DNA of 63,862 nt from Hyphomicrobiales bacterium (GCA_003169835.1 PNAI01000044.1:95432-159293); one strand, 5' to 3'. Shown: positions 51,681 to 60,622, counted from the stretch's first letter. Program-made: numbers and translations. The notes: generated from the sequence alone by a model not told the origin.

Positions 51681-52729
51681 TCAACGGGCTCCCTCGTTGT
51701 TTCCGACAATGCGTCAAACACAGCGAAGACAAACGGTTTACGATCCAAATTGAAGACTTCGACCTCACGCGCAGAGCGGTTGATCTTCTCCCAGGCTTCC
51801 GCCACCGGCCCTATGCGTGTGATTTTTCCGGCGCCGCCCGCAAGGTGCGTGCCGAGCCAAGCGTTGATCGTGTCCATGAAGGCCGCAAAAGTCGCAGGCT
51901 CTGTGCCGGACAAGGAATCGCCCAGCGTGTGCAGAGCGCGCTGATCGAGTTTTGGCAATTTATCTAGCAAGGTCGTGAGCTGCTTGTGCAATTCGAGCGC
52001 AGACCCTGACAGGAACATGAGCGCGCGTTCGACCGAGCCGTCGGCGGCTTCGGCAGCGGCGCGGATTTCAGTCGCGTCGGCGCTTTTTCCCAGAGCTGCG
52101 GCCGCGGCTTTGGCGATGTCGTCAGGGCTAAGCGGCCGCAACGCAAGCCTGCGGCAGCGCGAGCGGATGGTCGCAAGCGCGCGGCCAGGCGCATGGCACA
52201 CGAGAAGCAGCAGTGCGCGCTGCGGCGGTTCTTCTACGACTTTGAGCAGGGCATTCGCGCCGGCGGCGTTGAGCTCATCGACGGCATCGACGATCGCCAC
52301 GCGCCAGCCCCCCTCCCCGGCCGTCGAGCCGAAAAACGGAACTGCGCGGCGCACATCGTCGACTGCGATATCCTGACGAAGCTTGCCTTTGTCATTAAGG
52401 GTGCGCTCAAGGACTAGAAGATCGCTGTGTGCCTGACCCGCGATGCGGCGCGCGACGGGATGGTCCGGCGGCACGTCGAGTGATTTCGCCGCCTGCACCT
52501 CGCGTGTTGCAGGATTTGGATACGCGAGCACGAAGCGGGCTATTCGATAGGCGAGCGTTGCTTTGCCGATGCCGCGTTCGCCGCCGATCAGCCAGGCATG
52601 CGGCACGTGACCGGAGCGATAGGCGTCGAGCAGCGTGCGATCGGCCTCCGCGTGACCGAACAGCACGGCGGTTTCGCGTGGATGGGGTGTCTCGGCGGCT
52701 TCCTCAACCTCGGTCGCGGCCGCGCTCAT
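51677..52729 (-). CDS. holB: DNA polymerase III delta' subunit
   Basis: Clamp-loader subunit. The 350-residue product starts MSAAATEVEEAAETPHPRET, has the AAA+ P-loop region LIGGERGIGKATLAYRIARF near residues 45-65, DLLVLERTLNDKGKLRQDIA, VDAVDELNAAGANALLKVVE and PRRALLLLV-type text as PPQRALLLLVCHAPGRAL, and the sensor RSRCRRLALRPL. Its start overlaps tmk by ATGA. It is the usual partner of tmk in this block. Confidence 0.93.
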   Translation of the reverse strand: MSAAATEVEEAAETPHPRETAVLFGHAEADRTLLDAYRSGHVPHAWLIGGERGIGKATLAYRIARFVLAYPNPATREVQAAKSLDVPPDHPVARRIAGQAHSDLLVLERTLNDKGKLRQDIAVDDVRRAVPFFGSTAGEGGWRVAIVDAVDELNAAGANALLKVVEEPPQRALLLLVCHAPGRALATIRSRCRRLALRPLSPDDIAKAAAAALGKSADATEIRAAAEAADGSVERALMFLSGSALELHKQLTTLLDKLPKLDQRALHTLGDSLSGTEPATFAAFMDTINAWLGTHLAGGAGKITRIGPVAEAWEKINRSAREVEVFNLDRKPFVFAVFDALSETTREPVE

Positions 52730-53406
52730 GACGCCGCGTCCTTTACCTGCGGCGATGGCTTGGGTGAATTCTGGGCCGGCAGCAGGCGGTCCTGCACGAT
52801 ACGCCAAATGCGGTCGGCAACTTCCTGCATGGGCGCCATCGTATCGATGATCACGCAGCGTTCGGATTCCACGGTTGCAACCGCGCGAAATCCTTGGCGC
52901 AACGTTTCGTGGTACGTGAGGGTTTCTTGCTCGAAGCGGTCGGCTTTCGATTTGCCTCGACGTTCGAGTGCGCGTTGCAATCCCACATTAGCCGGTAAAT
53001 CGAGCATGAATGTAAGATCCGGCATGGTTTGCGCGACCACGATGCGCTCGAGCGCGCGAATCACCGGCGGGGCGACTTGACCGACAATGCCCTGATAGAC
53101 ACGGGTGGAATCGACAAAGCGATCGCACACCACCCATTGGCCGCGTTCCAGCGCGGGGCGGATGACCAGTTTGAGATGATCGTCGCGCGCGGCCGCGAAC
53201 AGGATGGCTTCGGCGTCAGGCCCAAACGGCTGCGCCGCGCCCGACAACAGAACGTGCCGGATGATCTCAGCGCCGGGCGAGCCGCCGGGCTCGCGCGACT
53301 GCTTGACGGAAATCCCGAGCGATTTGAGCTTTTCGACCACCAGCGCGGAATGGTTTGACTTGCCAGTCCCCTCGCCGCCCTCAAAAGTGATGAATCGCCC
53401 TTGCAT
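52726..53406 (-). CDS. tmk: thymidylate kinase
   Basis: Phosphorylates dTMP to dTDP. The 226-residue protein starts MQGRFITFEGGEGTGKSNHS, with the P-loop GGEGTGKS at 10-17 (an Asn follows where Thr is usual), the DRx motif VCDRFVDSTRVYQGIVG near 100, and a lid region with RRGKSKADRFEQETLTYHE. The ATG at 53406 is preferred over an in-frame start 21 codons earlier. It couples to holB by overlap and follows the PBP5-like gene. Confidence 0.94.
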   Translation of the reverse strand: MQGRFITFEGGEGTGKSNHSALVVEKLKSLGISVKQSREPGGSPGAEIIRHVLLSGAAQPFGPDAEAILFAAARDDHLKLVIRPALERGQWVVCDRFVDSTRVYQGIVGQVAPPVIRALERIVVAQTMPDLTFMLDLPANVGLQRALERRGKSKADRFEQETLTYHETLRQGFRAVATVESERCVIIDTMAPMQEVADRIWRIVQDRLLPAQNSPKPSPQVKDAAS

Positions 53407-53452
53407 CCGGTGTCTCGCAGCCTGCTCCTCGTGCAAGGAGCTTATGGCCGCA

Positions 53453-54652
53453 CTATAGCCTTTGGGCACCGGCGCGGAATAGTTTGTACATCAATTCGGC
53501 AGCGCCATCGACGGCACGCTGCGTGGTGCTGCCGGTTCCCACAGCCTCGCCTGCCTGCAGCGGGACCTCGATGGTCAGGATATCGCCGCGCCAGACTTTG
53601 AGCGTGCCGATGGGTTGGCCCAGCGAGACCGGCGCACGCACGGGGCCGTCGTAAACGACCTTGGCGGTGAGTCTTTCATTTCCACCGCGCGGCACCAGAA
53701 GACGGACGGCCTCTTTGCTAACGAGCGGCACGCTGCTCTTGGCGCCGCCGAACAGCTTGGCCTCTGCCACGGCCTGACCTTCAGCAATGAGGTAGCGGGC
53801 CTCGAACCCCTTAAATCCCCATTCCAAGAGTTTCTTGCCCTCGTCTGTGCGATCCTTTTCGGTCTTTGCGCCGGCGATCACCACAATCAAGCGCAATCCG
53901 TTCTGGAGCGCGGAGCCGACCATGTTGAAGCCGCCATCAGGCGCGGAACCGAACTCCAGCCCATCGACACCGAGACCGAGGGGAAGCAGCGTATTGCGGT
54001 TGGTTTGCCGGATCTTACTCCAGGTGAATTCGCTTTCTTTGTACCAGGGATAGAATTCCGGATAGGTGCCGACGATGTGCGCTGCAATCTTGGTGAGTTC
54101 GCGCGCGGTGACGCGCATGTTGGGGTCCGACGCTCCGTAGGAATTTGTGAAATTCGATTTGTTCAAGCCGAGTTCGCGGGCGCGATCGTTCATCAGGCGC
54201 GCGAATTCTCCTTCATTGCCGCCGATGGCTTCGGCCAACACGATGCAGGCGTCATTGCCGGACAGGATCATGGCCCCTTTGAGGAGGTCACGTACCTTTA
54301 TCTTGCTGTGGATCGCGGCAAACATCTTGCTGCCGCGGGACGGTGCACCGCCCTTGCGCCAGGCGTTTTCACTGACTGTGAACTCCTGATCGAGCGTGAT
54401 ATTGCCAAGGGCGAGTTGGTCGAAAGCCACTTCGGCTGTTATCAACTTTGCAAGGCTTCCAGGGTCGATGAGTTGATCGGCGGCCTTCTCGTACAGGACA
54501 GCGCCGCTATCGGCATCGATTAAAATGGCGTTGGTTGCGGTCAGCGCAAATGGGTCATCCTTCTTGTTCGGTGTTGCGGGCGCGGTAAGCGCCGGAGCAA
54601 GGCCGAGAAGCAAGACCGCGGCCGCAGCAGGTCGAAGGAAGACTGATCGCAT
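53453..54652 (-). CDS. PBP5/DacC-like protein lacking the KTG motif
   Basis: A 399-residue member of the D-alanyl-D-alanine carboxypeptidase family with a signal peptide ending near LTAPATPN. SxxK is SLAK at residues 66-69 and SxN is SGN at 131-133. The third catalytic motif, normally KTG in a DGLKTGxT setting, reads VDGLEFGSAPDGG, giving Glu233-Phe234-Gly235. The C-terminal PBP5 domain and membrane-associating end (RAVDGAAELMYKLF) are present. The fold is surely retained, but carboxypeptidase activity is doubtful; it may be a structural or binding variant. Position before tmk is normal for dacC in this order. Confidence 0.88.
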   Translation of the reverse strand: MRSVFLRPAAAAVLLLGLAPALTAPATPNKKDDPFALTATNAILIDADSGAVLYEKAADQLIDPGSLAKLITAEVAFDQLALGNITLDQEFTVSENAWRKGGAPSRGSKMFAAIHSKIKVRDLLKGAMILSGNDACIVLAEAIGGNEGEFARLMNDRARELGLNKSNFTNSYGASDPNMRVTARELTKIAAHIVGTYPEFYPWYKESEFTWSKIRQTNRNTLLPLGLGVDGLEFGSAPDGGFNMVGSALQNGLRLIVVIAGAKTEKDRTDEGKKLLEWGFKGFEARYLIAEGQAVAEAKLFGGAKSSVPLVSKEAVRLLVPRGGNERLTAKVVYDGPVRAPVSLGQPIGTLKVWRGDILTIEVPLQAGEAVGTGSTTQRAVDGAAELMYKLFRAGAQRL

Positions 54653-54737
54653 AATTCGTGCACTTTTGGGCGCAGGCCCCCGCGAGAGTGCTTAGCAAGA
54701 CTTCGATCAAAATGAAATGGCGTAGCGAATTGAAGGC

Positions 54738-55454
54738 CTAGTAGAGGCCGCGGCCTTTGAACGCTGCGCCGTGCTCCGGCACTGGAGCATAGGCGGTCAT
54801 CAAGCTGGGATGCATAACGGGCACTGTGGGAGCCGATGCGGCGACGCGAACCAAGGGGGTTAGCGGCTCGTCAATGCGCAGGGATTCTGCGAGTTTGTTG
54901 TCGTCGGAGCCGCTGAGCGCCGCCCGCCCGACATATTCGACGCGCACGTGCGCAACGCCCTTATCGTAAAATCCAAGAATTTTTGCGGCGCGCACGGATA
55001 CGTCGATCACGCGGTTGTCGTGATAGGGCCCGCGATCATTGACGCGAACGACGACGGACCGGTGGTTTTCTAAGTTGGTTACGCGCACGTAACTGGGCAA
55101 AGGCATCGTTGGATGCGCGGCCGAAAGTGACATCATATCAAAGACTTCCCCGTTAGCCGTGAGGCGGCCCTGGAAGTCCGCACCATACCACGAGGCCTGG
55201 CCTTCGGCGCGATAAGCGGAATCTTCTCGAGGAACGTAAGTGCGCCCGCCGATCACATAAGCATCGCCGACGCGGTATTTCCCGCCCCCTTTTGGGACAG
55301 GCTCGCCGGGCGCGACAACACGCAGGCTCGATTTCACGCCATATTTGGAGTTGACGTTGCCCGAACTGCAATCGGCAAGCGCCAGCCCTAAAACTGCAAC
55401 TGCACCGCATCGTGCTGTCGCGCCGAGCGAACTCAACAAATGACGCTGCTGCAT
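54738..55454 (-). CDS. rlpA: septal ring lytic transglycosylase RlpA family lipoprotein
   Basis: A 238-residue lipoprotein with a double-psi beta-barrel. The lipobox is LALADCSSG near residue 29. The conserved segments are EGQASWYGADFQGRLTANGE then VFDMMSLSAAHPTMPLPSYV and NRGPYHDNRVIDVSVRAAKI-type text as NDRGPYHDNRVIDVS. No SPOR domain is visible at the C-terminus, so septal targeting is not certain. It begins the leftward series (rlpA, PBP5-like, tmk, holB, metG) and borders the accessory region. Confidence 0.92.
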   Translation of the reverse strand: MQQRHLLSSLGATARCGAVAVLGLALADCSSGNVNSKYGVKSSLRVVAPGEPVPKGGGKYRVGDAYVIGGRTYVPREDSAYRAEGQASWYGADFQGRLTANGEVFDMMSLSAAHPTMPLPSYVRVTNLENHRSVVVRVNDRGPYHDNRVIDVSVRAAKILGFYDKGVAHVRVEYVGRAALSGSDDNKLAESLRIDEPLTPLVRVAASAPTVPVMHPSLMTAYAPVPEHGAAFKGRGLY

Positions 55455-56031
55455 CTACGTACCCACCCAACGCAACTGTACGCTACTGCTTACATTCTCG
55501 CGCGAAGGCCCTACCCCTGGCGCGATCAGATCAAATTCTACTCAATTTTATTAAAATAACGCTTCTTAGCGTTCACACCTACGAAACTACACCGGGTTGG
55601 TAAAAGATTCGTATTTAAACGGCTGTCCGTGTTTGGGATTTCCGACGAGGTGTTAGCGGCACCTTCGTTACAGTTGATATGCGTCGTAATTTGCGATGCG
55701 CGTTGAGCTTGCGTGATAGCGCGGTATGAAGCGACACGCGGCGCAATGAACGTGCGCCGCAATTCAAGTGTGACATAAGTGTGGCGCAGACGTTGACGAG
55801 AAGTTACGAGCGATCGCTTCCGTCAAATTTATCTCGATAGCGATGCTGTTGAAAAATTCAGTTGCGGCGTGCGTTTTCACACGAGCCGCGGAAGTTTATT
55901 TTCTATCATGAGGTGACATGGCCGCCGCTATGCGCGCATACGTGAGTCTTCATCAGTGAATTTTCGTACCCTCATGTTGCTGTCTGTTAACCGCGCGAGA
56001 TTTTTCCGAGATTTAGATTTCGATTTCGTAC
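55455..56031. other. 577-base gap between rlpA and the VCBS gene
   Basis: No supported gene is seen. The first 150 bases are A+T-rich and must contain the rlpA promoter. A perfect hairpin GCGGCGCA-ATGAACG-TGCGCCGC lies at 55738-55760. GAGGTG precedes a 12-codon frame at 55919, and a frame starting at 55956 runs into the antisense-like phase of the VCBS gene; neither looks like a protein. The region marks the change from core to accessory DNA. Confidence 0.6.
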
Positions 56032-57111
56032 GTGACGGCGGTTGCCGACACCAACGCGGTGAGCGACGACGCAACACTGACGGTCAACGCCGCGGCCGGC
56101 GTGCTGGCCAACGATACCGCCGACGCCGACGATCAATCGACGCTGGCTGTGACCACGACCGGCAACCTGACCGGCTCGCTCGGCGGCACGCTGGTGATGG
56201 CGGCCGACGGCAGCTACACCTACGATCCGCACAGCATCGCGGGCATCGAGAGCCTGCCGCTCGGCCCGCAGCTCGAGACGTTCAACTACTCGATCGCGGA
56301 CGGTCACGGCGACGTGGCGTCATCGACGCTGGCGATCACGGTTAATATCCCAGTCAAGAGCGTAGATGCTAAGGACGATACGGCAACAGTAAGTGTGCAG
56401 AGTGGCAAAAAGAACAATCACGGCGACGATGATGATCACCATCATCACCATTGCGATAACCAGGCCGGAGGTGGTAACGGGAACGGCAATACGACGTTGG
56501 TTGTTTCGGCGGCGGATGGCGTGCTGTCGAATGACCTTGGTGACCCGGACGATCCGCTACACGTTTCAGCCGTGAATGGCCAGACAGCTTCGGTCGGTCA
56601 GATGATCACGTTGCTGTCAGGCGCGCACCTTACGCTCAACTCGGATGGAAGCTATATCTACGATCCGAGCACGATGACCATTCTCCAACACTCGAACGGC
56701 GGTGGCATGATCCACGATACGTTCCAGTATACGGTGAGCGATGGCCATGGTGACATGGACACCGCAATGGTCGACATCACGGTAAACGTGGGAGACAACA
56801 ATAATAATCACCATCACCATCACCACCACCACCATGATCATGGTCATCACTTCCATGACGAGCGCTTCGAAGACCATGGCTCGGGCTGGCTATCACAGGC
56901 AGGAGGGTCAAACCAACACGACATCGTCAACCAGATGTCGGCGCCAATCGGAGGCGACTTCGAGAGCGGACATTCCAGTTCGCACGGCCAGAGTTCGAAC
57001 CACGCCGACAACCATTCGCTGCAATACGATGGACACGGCTCAATTGGGCACGCAGCCCTCGCGCTCGCTCAGTTGGAGCATGGCTCATCGATGCATCATA
57101 ACTTCCACTGA
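56032..57111 (+). CDS. His-rich VCBS/cadherin-like repeat protein, 5'-truncated
   Basis: A 359-residue fragment with two tandem VCBS-type repeats. Repeat one (about 10-110) has GVLANDTADADDQSTLAVTT, DGSYTYDPHS and FNYSIADGHGDVASSTLAIT; repeat two (about 150-260) has GVLSNDLGDPDDPLHVSAVN, DGSYIYDPS and FQYTVSDGHGDMDTAMVDIT. Histidine-rich tracts are inserted at about 136-145 (DDDDHHHHHCDNQ) and after 262 (NNNNHHHHHHHHHDHGHHFH), with a Gly/Ser/His tail. The start is a GTG with no visible ribosome site, and a stop lies six codons upstream, so the N-terminus of a larger adhesin is probably missing. Surface exposure and metal binding are guesses from composition. Confidence 0.68.
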   Translation: MTAVADTNAVSDDATLTVNAAAGVLANDTADADDQSTLAVTTTGNLTGSLGGTLVMAADGSYTYDPHSIAGIESLPLGPQLETFNYSIADGHGDVASSTLAITVNIPVKSVDAKDDTATVSVQSGKKNNHGDDDDHHHHHCDNQAGGGNGNGNTTLVVSAADGVLSNDLGDPDDPLHVSAVNGQTASVGQMITLLSGAHLTLNSDGSYIYDPSTMTILQHSNGGGMIHDTFQYTVSDGHGDMDTAMVDITVNVGDNNNNHHHHHHHHHDHGHHFHDERFEDHGSGWLSQAGGSNQHDIVNQMSAPIGGDFESGHSSSHGQSSNHADNHSLQYDGHGSIGHAALALAQLEHGSSMHHNFH

Positions 57112-57367
57112 GTCAGTGAACAATACGGTGTAATCCGCGGCCTGATGCCAATTTGAAGATTGGTGTCAGGCCGCTCGTTTTATCAGGGCCATTCGAAGCC
57201 AGCGATCCGATTCAGCCGGACACAATTGCCCGCGCCGTATTAATTTCAAAGGTAATCCAAATGCCGTGCAGCAAATTTGACCATCAGTCGATTTCCAGTG
57301 GTAATCCGATGGCAACTGCAAATTTTATCACTTGCAGCCAAGTCCTAAATCATTGATTTTCCGACTC

Positions 57368-57457
57368 GGACGGGTGACCGAGTGGTTTATGGTACCGGTC
57401 TTGAAAACCGGCAGAGGGGCAACTCTCTCGTGGGTTCGAATCCCACCCCGTCCGCCA
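57368..57457 (+). tRNA. tRNA-Ser(UGA)
   Basis: A 90-base class II tRNA. The acceptor stem pairs GGACGGG (57368-57374) with CCCGTCC (57447-57453), followed by G and an encoded CCA. The D arm has GACCGAGTGGTTTATGGT, the anticodon stem-loop is CCGGT-CTTGAAA-ACCGG with anticodon TGA, the long variable arm is GAGGGGCAACTCTC, and the T arm is GTGGG-TTCGAAT-CCCAC. All stems close. It sits between the VCBS gene and an integrase remnant, an arrangement typical of a used attachment site. Confidence 0.96.
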
Positions 57458-57611
57458 AATCACATTCAAATAATTTGTGTTTTATCAATTTATTTAATTT
57501 AACCCCGGATCAATCCACGGACACGTCCAAGATACCGATGTGGCTTGAATTGCGCTAAACGTCTGATTTCGCTCGATAATCTAGCAGAAATTGAATTTAG
57601 AGCCACGATGA

Positions 57612-57770
57612 CAGTTCCCACGCAATCCATGGGTGCCGCTCAACGTCATTGCCGACAACTGCGGGACAAGCGTCCGCATGATTGTAAAGACTTACGCTAA
57701 AATCCTAGCTGAAAAGCGCCGTGACTTTATCGAGCGGGGCGCGCCGACGATTGCGGAACGTCGAATCTAG
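57612..57770 (+). pseudogene. tyrosine integrase C-terminal remnant
   Basis: A 52-codon open stretch without a proper start reads WVPLNVIADNCGTSVRMIVK then TYAKILAEKRRDFIERGAPT and ends IAERRI at a TAG. The ADNCGTSVRMI-K-TYAK pattern is the last helix of phage-type tyrosine recombinases, with the nucleophilic Tyr in KTY. The rest of the gene is gone; a TGA precedes the stretch. It lies 155 bases after tRNA-Ser in the same direction, the usual position of an integrase in a tRNA-inserted island. Confidence 0.7.
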
Positions 57771-57795
57771 TAGCTGCGCTTAATATGAAAGCGAC

Positions 57796-58650
57796 CTATG
57801 CCAAATGAAAATCGCCTCTATGCAAATGCAACAGGCCGGTGGTTATTCCCGCCAGCGTGAGCGTGTCACCGTGCGTATCTGTGATTACAGCGCCACCGGC
57901 GGTATTCGTTGTGTGTCTTAAAATGGCATTCACGCTTGAAAACAGCGACTTATCAAACTGGATGACGTCTTGATGCACGTTGAAATCGGTGATCTTGTCA
58001 GCTCCGAAATTCGGACGAAACAAGAATGTATCGTGCTCCTTGCCGCCGGTCAGGGTATCACCATTACCGCCTATTAAAATATCTGGTCCGTTGCCGCCGA
58101 TGAGAACATCTTTGCCGGCTGAGCCGTCCAGAACGTTTTCCCAATGGTTACCCTTTAGCGTCGTATTGAAGCCGGATTTATAGCTCGCATCCTGATCGTA
58201 AATGACAATGCTGAGGATCGTCGTGGAAGAAGTGGCCCCATACCCATCGGAAGCGGTGTAGGTGAAGGTATCTTGGGGCACGAATGTGGGGGAGGAGTCA
58301 CCCCAGTCTGCGTGCCTATGTTCGTGATGATGACCACGGTGTCCGTGGTCATGGTCCGCGACATAACTATAACTTCCGTCACCGTTCAGGATCAGCCAGC
58401 CATATTTTCCGTGTACCGCATATCCGACGTTTGCCGCCGATCCATTGACTGCGCTGACGGTGAGACGACCTTGGTCTGTAATATCTGGATCGGTATCGTT
58501 TGCGAGAACACCGTGTACGGCATTGACGTGGAGGCTCTTTCCCTTGCCAACACCATTGCTATCGGGAGAAGCAATCGGACTATCATTAGCGCCTTTGATT
58601 GTAATCGTTACCGGTTGAACCGACGTGGCCGAATGTGGCCATGTCTGCTC
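57796..58650 (-). pseudogene. RTX/VCBS adhesin C-terminal remnant
   Basis: On the minus strand the frame is open from 58650 without any ATG, GTG or TTG until 58281, so the 5' end is lost. It reads VQPVTITIKGANDSPIASPD, then VHGVLANDTDPDITDQGRLT, then DGSYSYVADHDHGHRGHHHE (a VCBS repeat with a His-rich insert), QDTFTYTASDGYGATSSTT, and finally calcium-binding nonapeptides, LDGSAGKDVLIGGNGPDILI then GGNGDTLTGG, and an RTX C-terminal module with FRPNFGADKITDFNVHQDVI. The last is typical of type I secreted proteins. Repeat design and His insert match the convergent gene at 56032. Confidence 0.68.
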
Positions 58651-58676
58651 CTACCCCAACATCAGACATTCGAGCT
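58638..58676. repeat. degenerate dispersed repeat, copy A
   Basis: The text GCCATGTCTGCTCC...ATCAGACATTCGAGCT follows the pattern ATGTCYGCT...AGCRGACATTC found four more times in this region. It overlaps the 5' edge of the truncated RTX frame, so it may mark where that gene was cut. Confidence 0.5.
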
Positions 58677-58840
58677 CACCGCACAATCGGTTGAAATGTG
58701 CCATGAACGGACTCATGCACCGCAACAAACAGCATCCTTATTCGATCAGTTGGTTTGCGCGGCTCGCATGTTACGGCGCATTATTCTACTTTCGCCTCTT
58801 CCGTGAGCGGGGACAAGGGATGCACCGTTCAACCCGCGGT

Positions 58841-59806
58841 CTACCGCTTCTCGGCGATGGTCTTGAGTAGCGGCGCGAGGCGAGCAATGTCGCCGCGGAT
58901 CTGTGCGTCGAAGCGGTCGAGCCCGATATCGCGCAGATCAATGCCCTGGGTGCGGATTTTCGCCTGTAGCTCGGGGTCTTTGCTTGCTTCCGTAATCGCC
59001 TGGTTGAGCGTCGCGAGGATTGGCTTTGGCGTCTTCCCTGGCGCGAGGATGCCGTACCATGTGCCGTATTCGTAATCGATGCCTTGGGACAGCGCGGTCG
59101 GGATTGAGATCGGGCTGGTCACCGGCTCCTTGGCTGCCACTGCGAGCGCTCGCAGCCGGCCATCCTCCAACAGCGGGAGAACAAATGCCATCGGCACGAA
59201 CGAGACCTGGATGCGTCCGCCCAACAGGTCTGCGATGATCGTCGCACTCACCGTGTACGGAACGTGGACGATGTCTGTATTGGTCTTATGCGCGAAATAA
59301 GCGCCGGCCAAATGCGTCGAGGTACCGATTCCGGCGGAACCGTAGTTGATCGTACCGGGCTTGGCTCGGGCGAGTTCGACAAACTCCTTGAGGCTCGAAA
59401 CCCCGAGCGAGGGCGGCACGACGACGATGGCAGGAGCTTCACCGACCAGTGAGACGCCGGCGAAATCGCCGACCGGATCAAACGGCAGGCTCTTGTTCAT
59501 GGTTCCGAGAATAGCGTGGCCGGAATTGGCAAACAGCACGGTGTAGCCGTCGGCTGCCGCGCTGGCCACGACTTGCGCGCCAATTAGGCCACCGGCGCCC
59601 GCCCGGTTGACGACCACGACCTGCTGACCGAAGCGCTTCGACAACTTGTCGGCATAGAAGCGCGCCAGAATGTCTATCGCCGTACCCGCCGTGATCGGTG
59701 CGACAATTGTGATCGAACGAGAGGGATACTGCTCCTGGCCACGCACCTGCCCGCAAAGGCAGACAAAAGTCGCGACCATTATCATCGTAAGCTTCGAAAC
59801 TGTCAT
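58841..59806 (-). CDS. tripartite tricarboxylate transporter substrate-binding protein (Bug/TctC)
   Basis: Periplasmic binding protein of 321 residues with a signal peptide ending near QVRGQEQ. The family segments are YPSRSITIVAPITAGTAIDI, QVVVVNRAGAGGLIGAQVVA, DGYTVLFANSGHAILGTMNK, ARAKPGTINYGSAGIGTSTH and VPYTVSATIIADLLGGRIQV. Bug proteins bind carboxylic acids and aromatic acids. No TctA or TctB membrane subunit is present in the window, as often seen for orphan Bug proteins. A cyclase family gene lies 49 bases upstream in the same direction, so they may share a transcript. Confidence 0.93.
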   Translation of the reverse strand: MTVSKLTMIMVATFVCLCGQVRGQEQYPSRSITIVAPITAGTAIDILARFYADKLSKRFGQQVVVVNRAGAGGLIGAQVVASAAADGYTVLFANSGHAILGTMNKSLPFDPVGDFAGVSLVGEAPAIVVVPPSLGVSSLKEFVELARAKPGTINYGSAGIGTSTHLAGAYFAHKTNTDIVHVPYTVSATIIADLLGGRIQVSFVPMAFVLPLLEDGRLRALAVAAKEPVTSPISIPTALSQGIDYEYGTWYGILAPGKTPKPILATLNQAITEASKDPELQAKIRTQGIDLRDIGLDRFDAQIRGDIARLAPLLKTIAEKR

Positions 59807-59855
59807 GATGTCTTAACTCCCCGGGCCAGTCGATCGACCCTAATATTATCTCGTT

Positions 59856-60551
59856 TCAATACACCACCACCGCGCGCACTGGGGACGCCTCAGCGCCGAT
59901 CATCTTGAGCGGCAGGCCGATCAGGGTAAAGCGGTCCTTCTCGATGCGGTCGAGGTTCTTCAGATAAGGCATGGTGATGACGCCGTGCTCGCTTAGCGTC
60001 CGCGAGTTATGGAACACGCGCGGCGCGTTTGGCTCGTCGTTGCCGTGATAGAAATCGTAGCCGACGATCATGACACCCTTATCGATGCACCACATGGTGG
60101 CGCCGATGGTTAGATAGGGCGATTCCTTCATCCACTTCTCGGAGCCGCCGTCGTAGCTGTTGTTATGGTCGGTCCGCAGCAGAAGCCGATCACCCTTGCG
60201 GATGCGGTTGTCGAGTCTTTTCTCCAGGTCTTTCTCGGTGATGGCCTTGCCAGGCATCTTGTCGCGAAGGTCGGCGACTATGGCGTCACCCATGAACAGC
60301 TCAAGCGGGAGCTGATGGATCTGCGTACCGCCGCGCACGTTGTGCTCTGGCGCATCAACGTGGCTGCCGGCGTGCAGGCGCATATGCACGCCGCGCACGA
60401 TCTGACCCGCGCCGCCCGGCGCGTCGTGCTCCTTGAGGACTTCCATCTCGAATTGCATGTCCTTTTTGAATCCCGCGGGCGTGCGCATCGAGTAATTTTT
60501 GGGGTCGAGCTCAAGGCTGATATCGACGATGGTCTGGTAGGAAAGTGGCAT
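59856..60551 (-). CDS. cyclase family protein (kynurenine formamidase-like)
   Basis: A 231-residue metal-dependent hydrolase. The metal motif HxGxHxD appears as LHAGSHVDAPEHNVRGG near residues 60-76, followed by VADLRDKMPGKAITEKDLEK, DRLLLRTDHNN and GATMWCIDKGVMIVGYDFYH then GNDEPNAPRVFH, which holds the late His ligand. The start MPLSYQTIVDISLELDPKNY matches the family N-terminus. Actual substrate is unknown; relatives open cyclic imides, lactones or N-formylkynurenine. Neighbouring Bug and QuiC genes suggest aromatic or organic-acid catabolism. Confidence 0.88.
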   Translation of the reverse strand: MPLSYQTIVDISLELDPKNYSMRTPAGFKKDMQFEMEVLKEHDAPGGAGQIVRGVHMRLHAGSHVDAPEHNVRGGTQIHQLPLELFMGDAIVADLRDKMPGKAITEKDLEKRLDNRIRKGDRLLLRTDHNNSYDGGSEKWMKESPYLTIGATMWCIDKGVMIVGYDFYHGNDEPNAPRVFHNSRTLSEHGVITMPYLKNLDRIEKDRFTLIGLPLKMIGAEASPVRAVVVY

Positions 60552-60622
60552 GGAGCATCCTTGATTCCCGAACCGGCTATGATGGATTTATAATGCCCCG
60601 AAATAGCTCAAGAGGGAACACG

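Noticed and set aside
56801..56862. Short tandem CAC/CAT triplets as a CRISPR-like or minisatellite array
   Set aside because: There are no spacers or long repeat units; it simply encodes a histidine tract.
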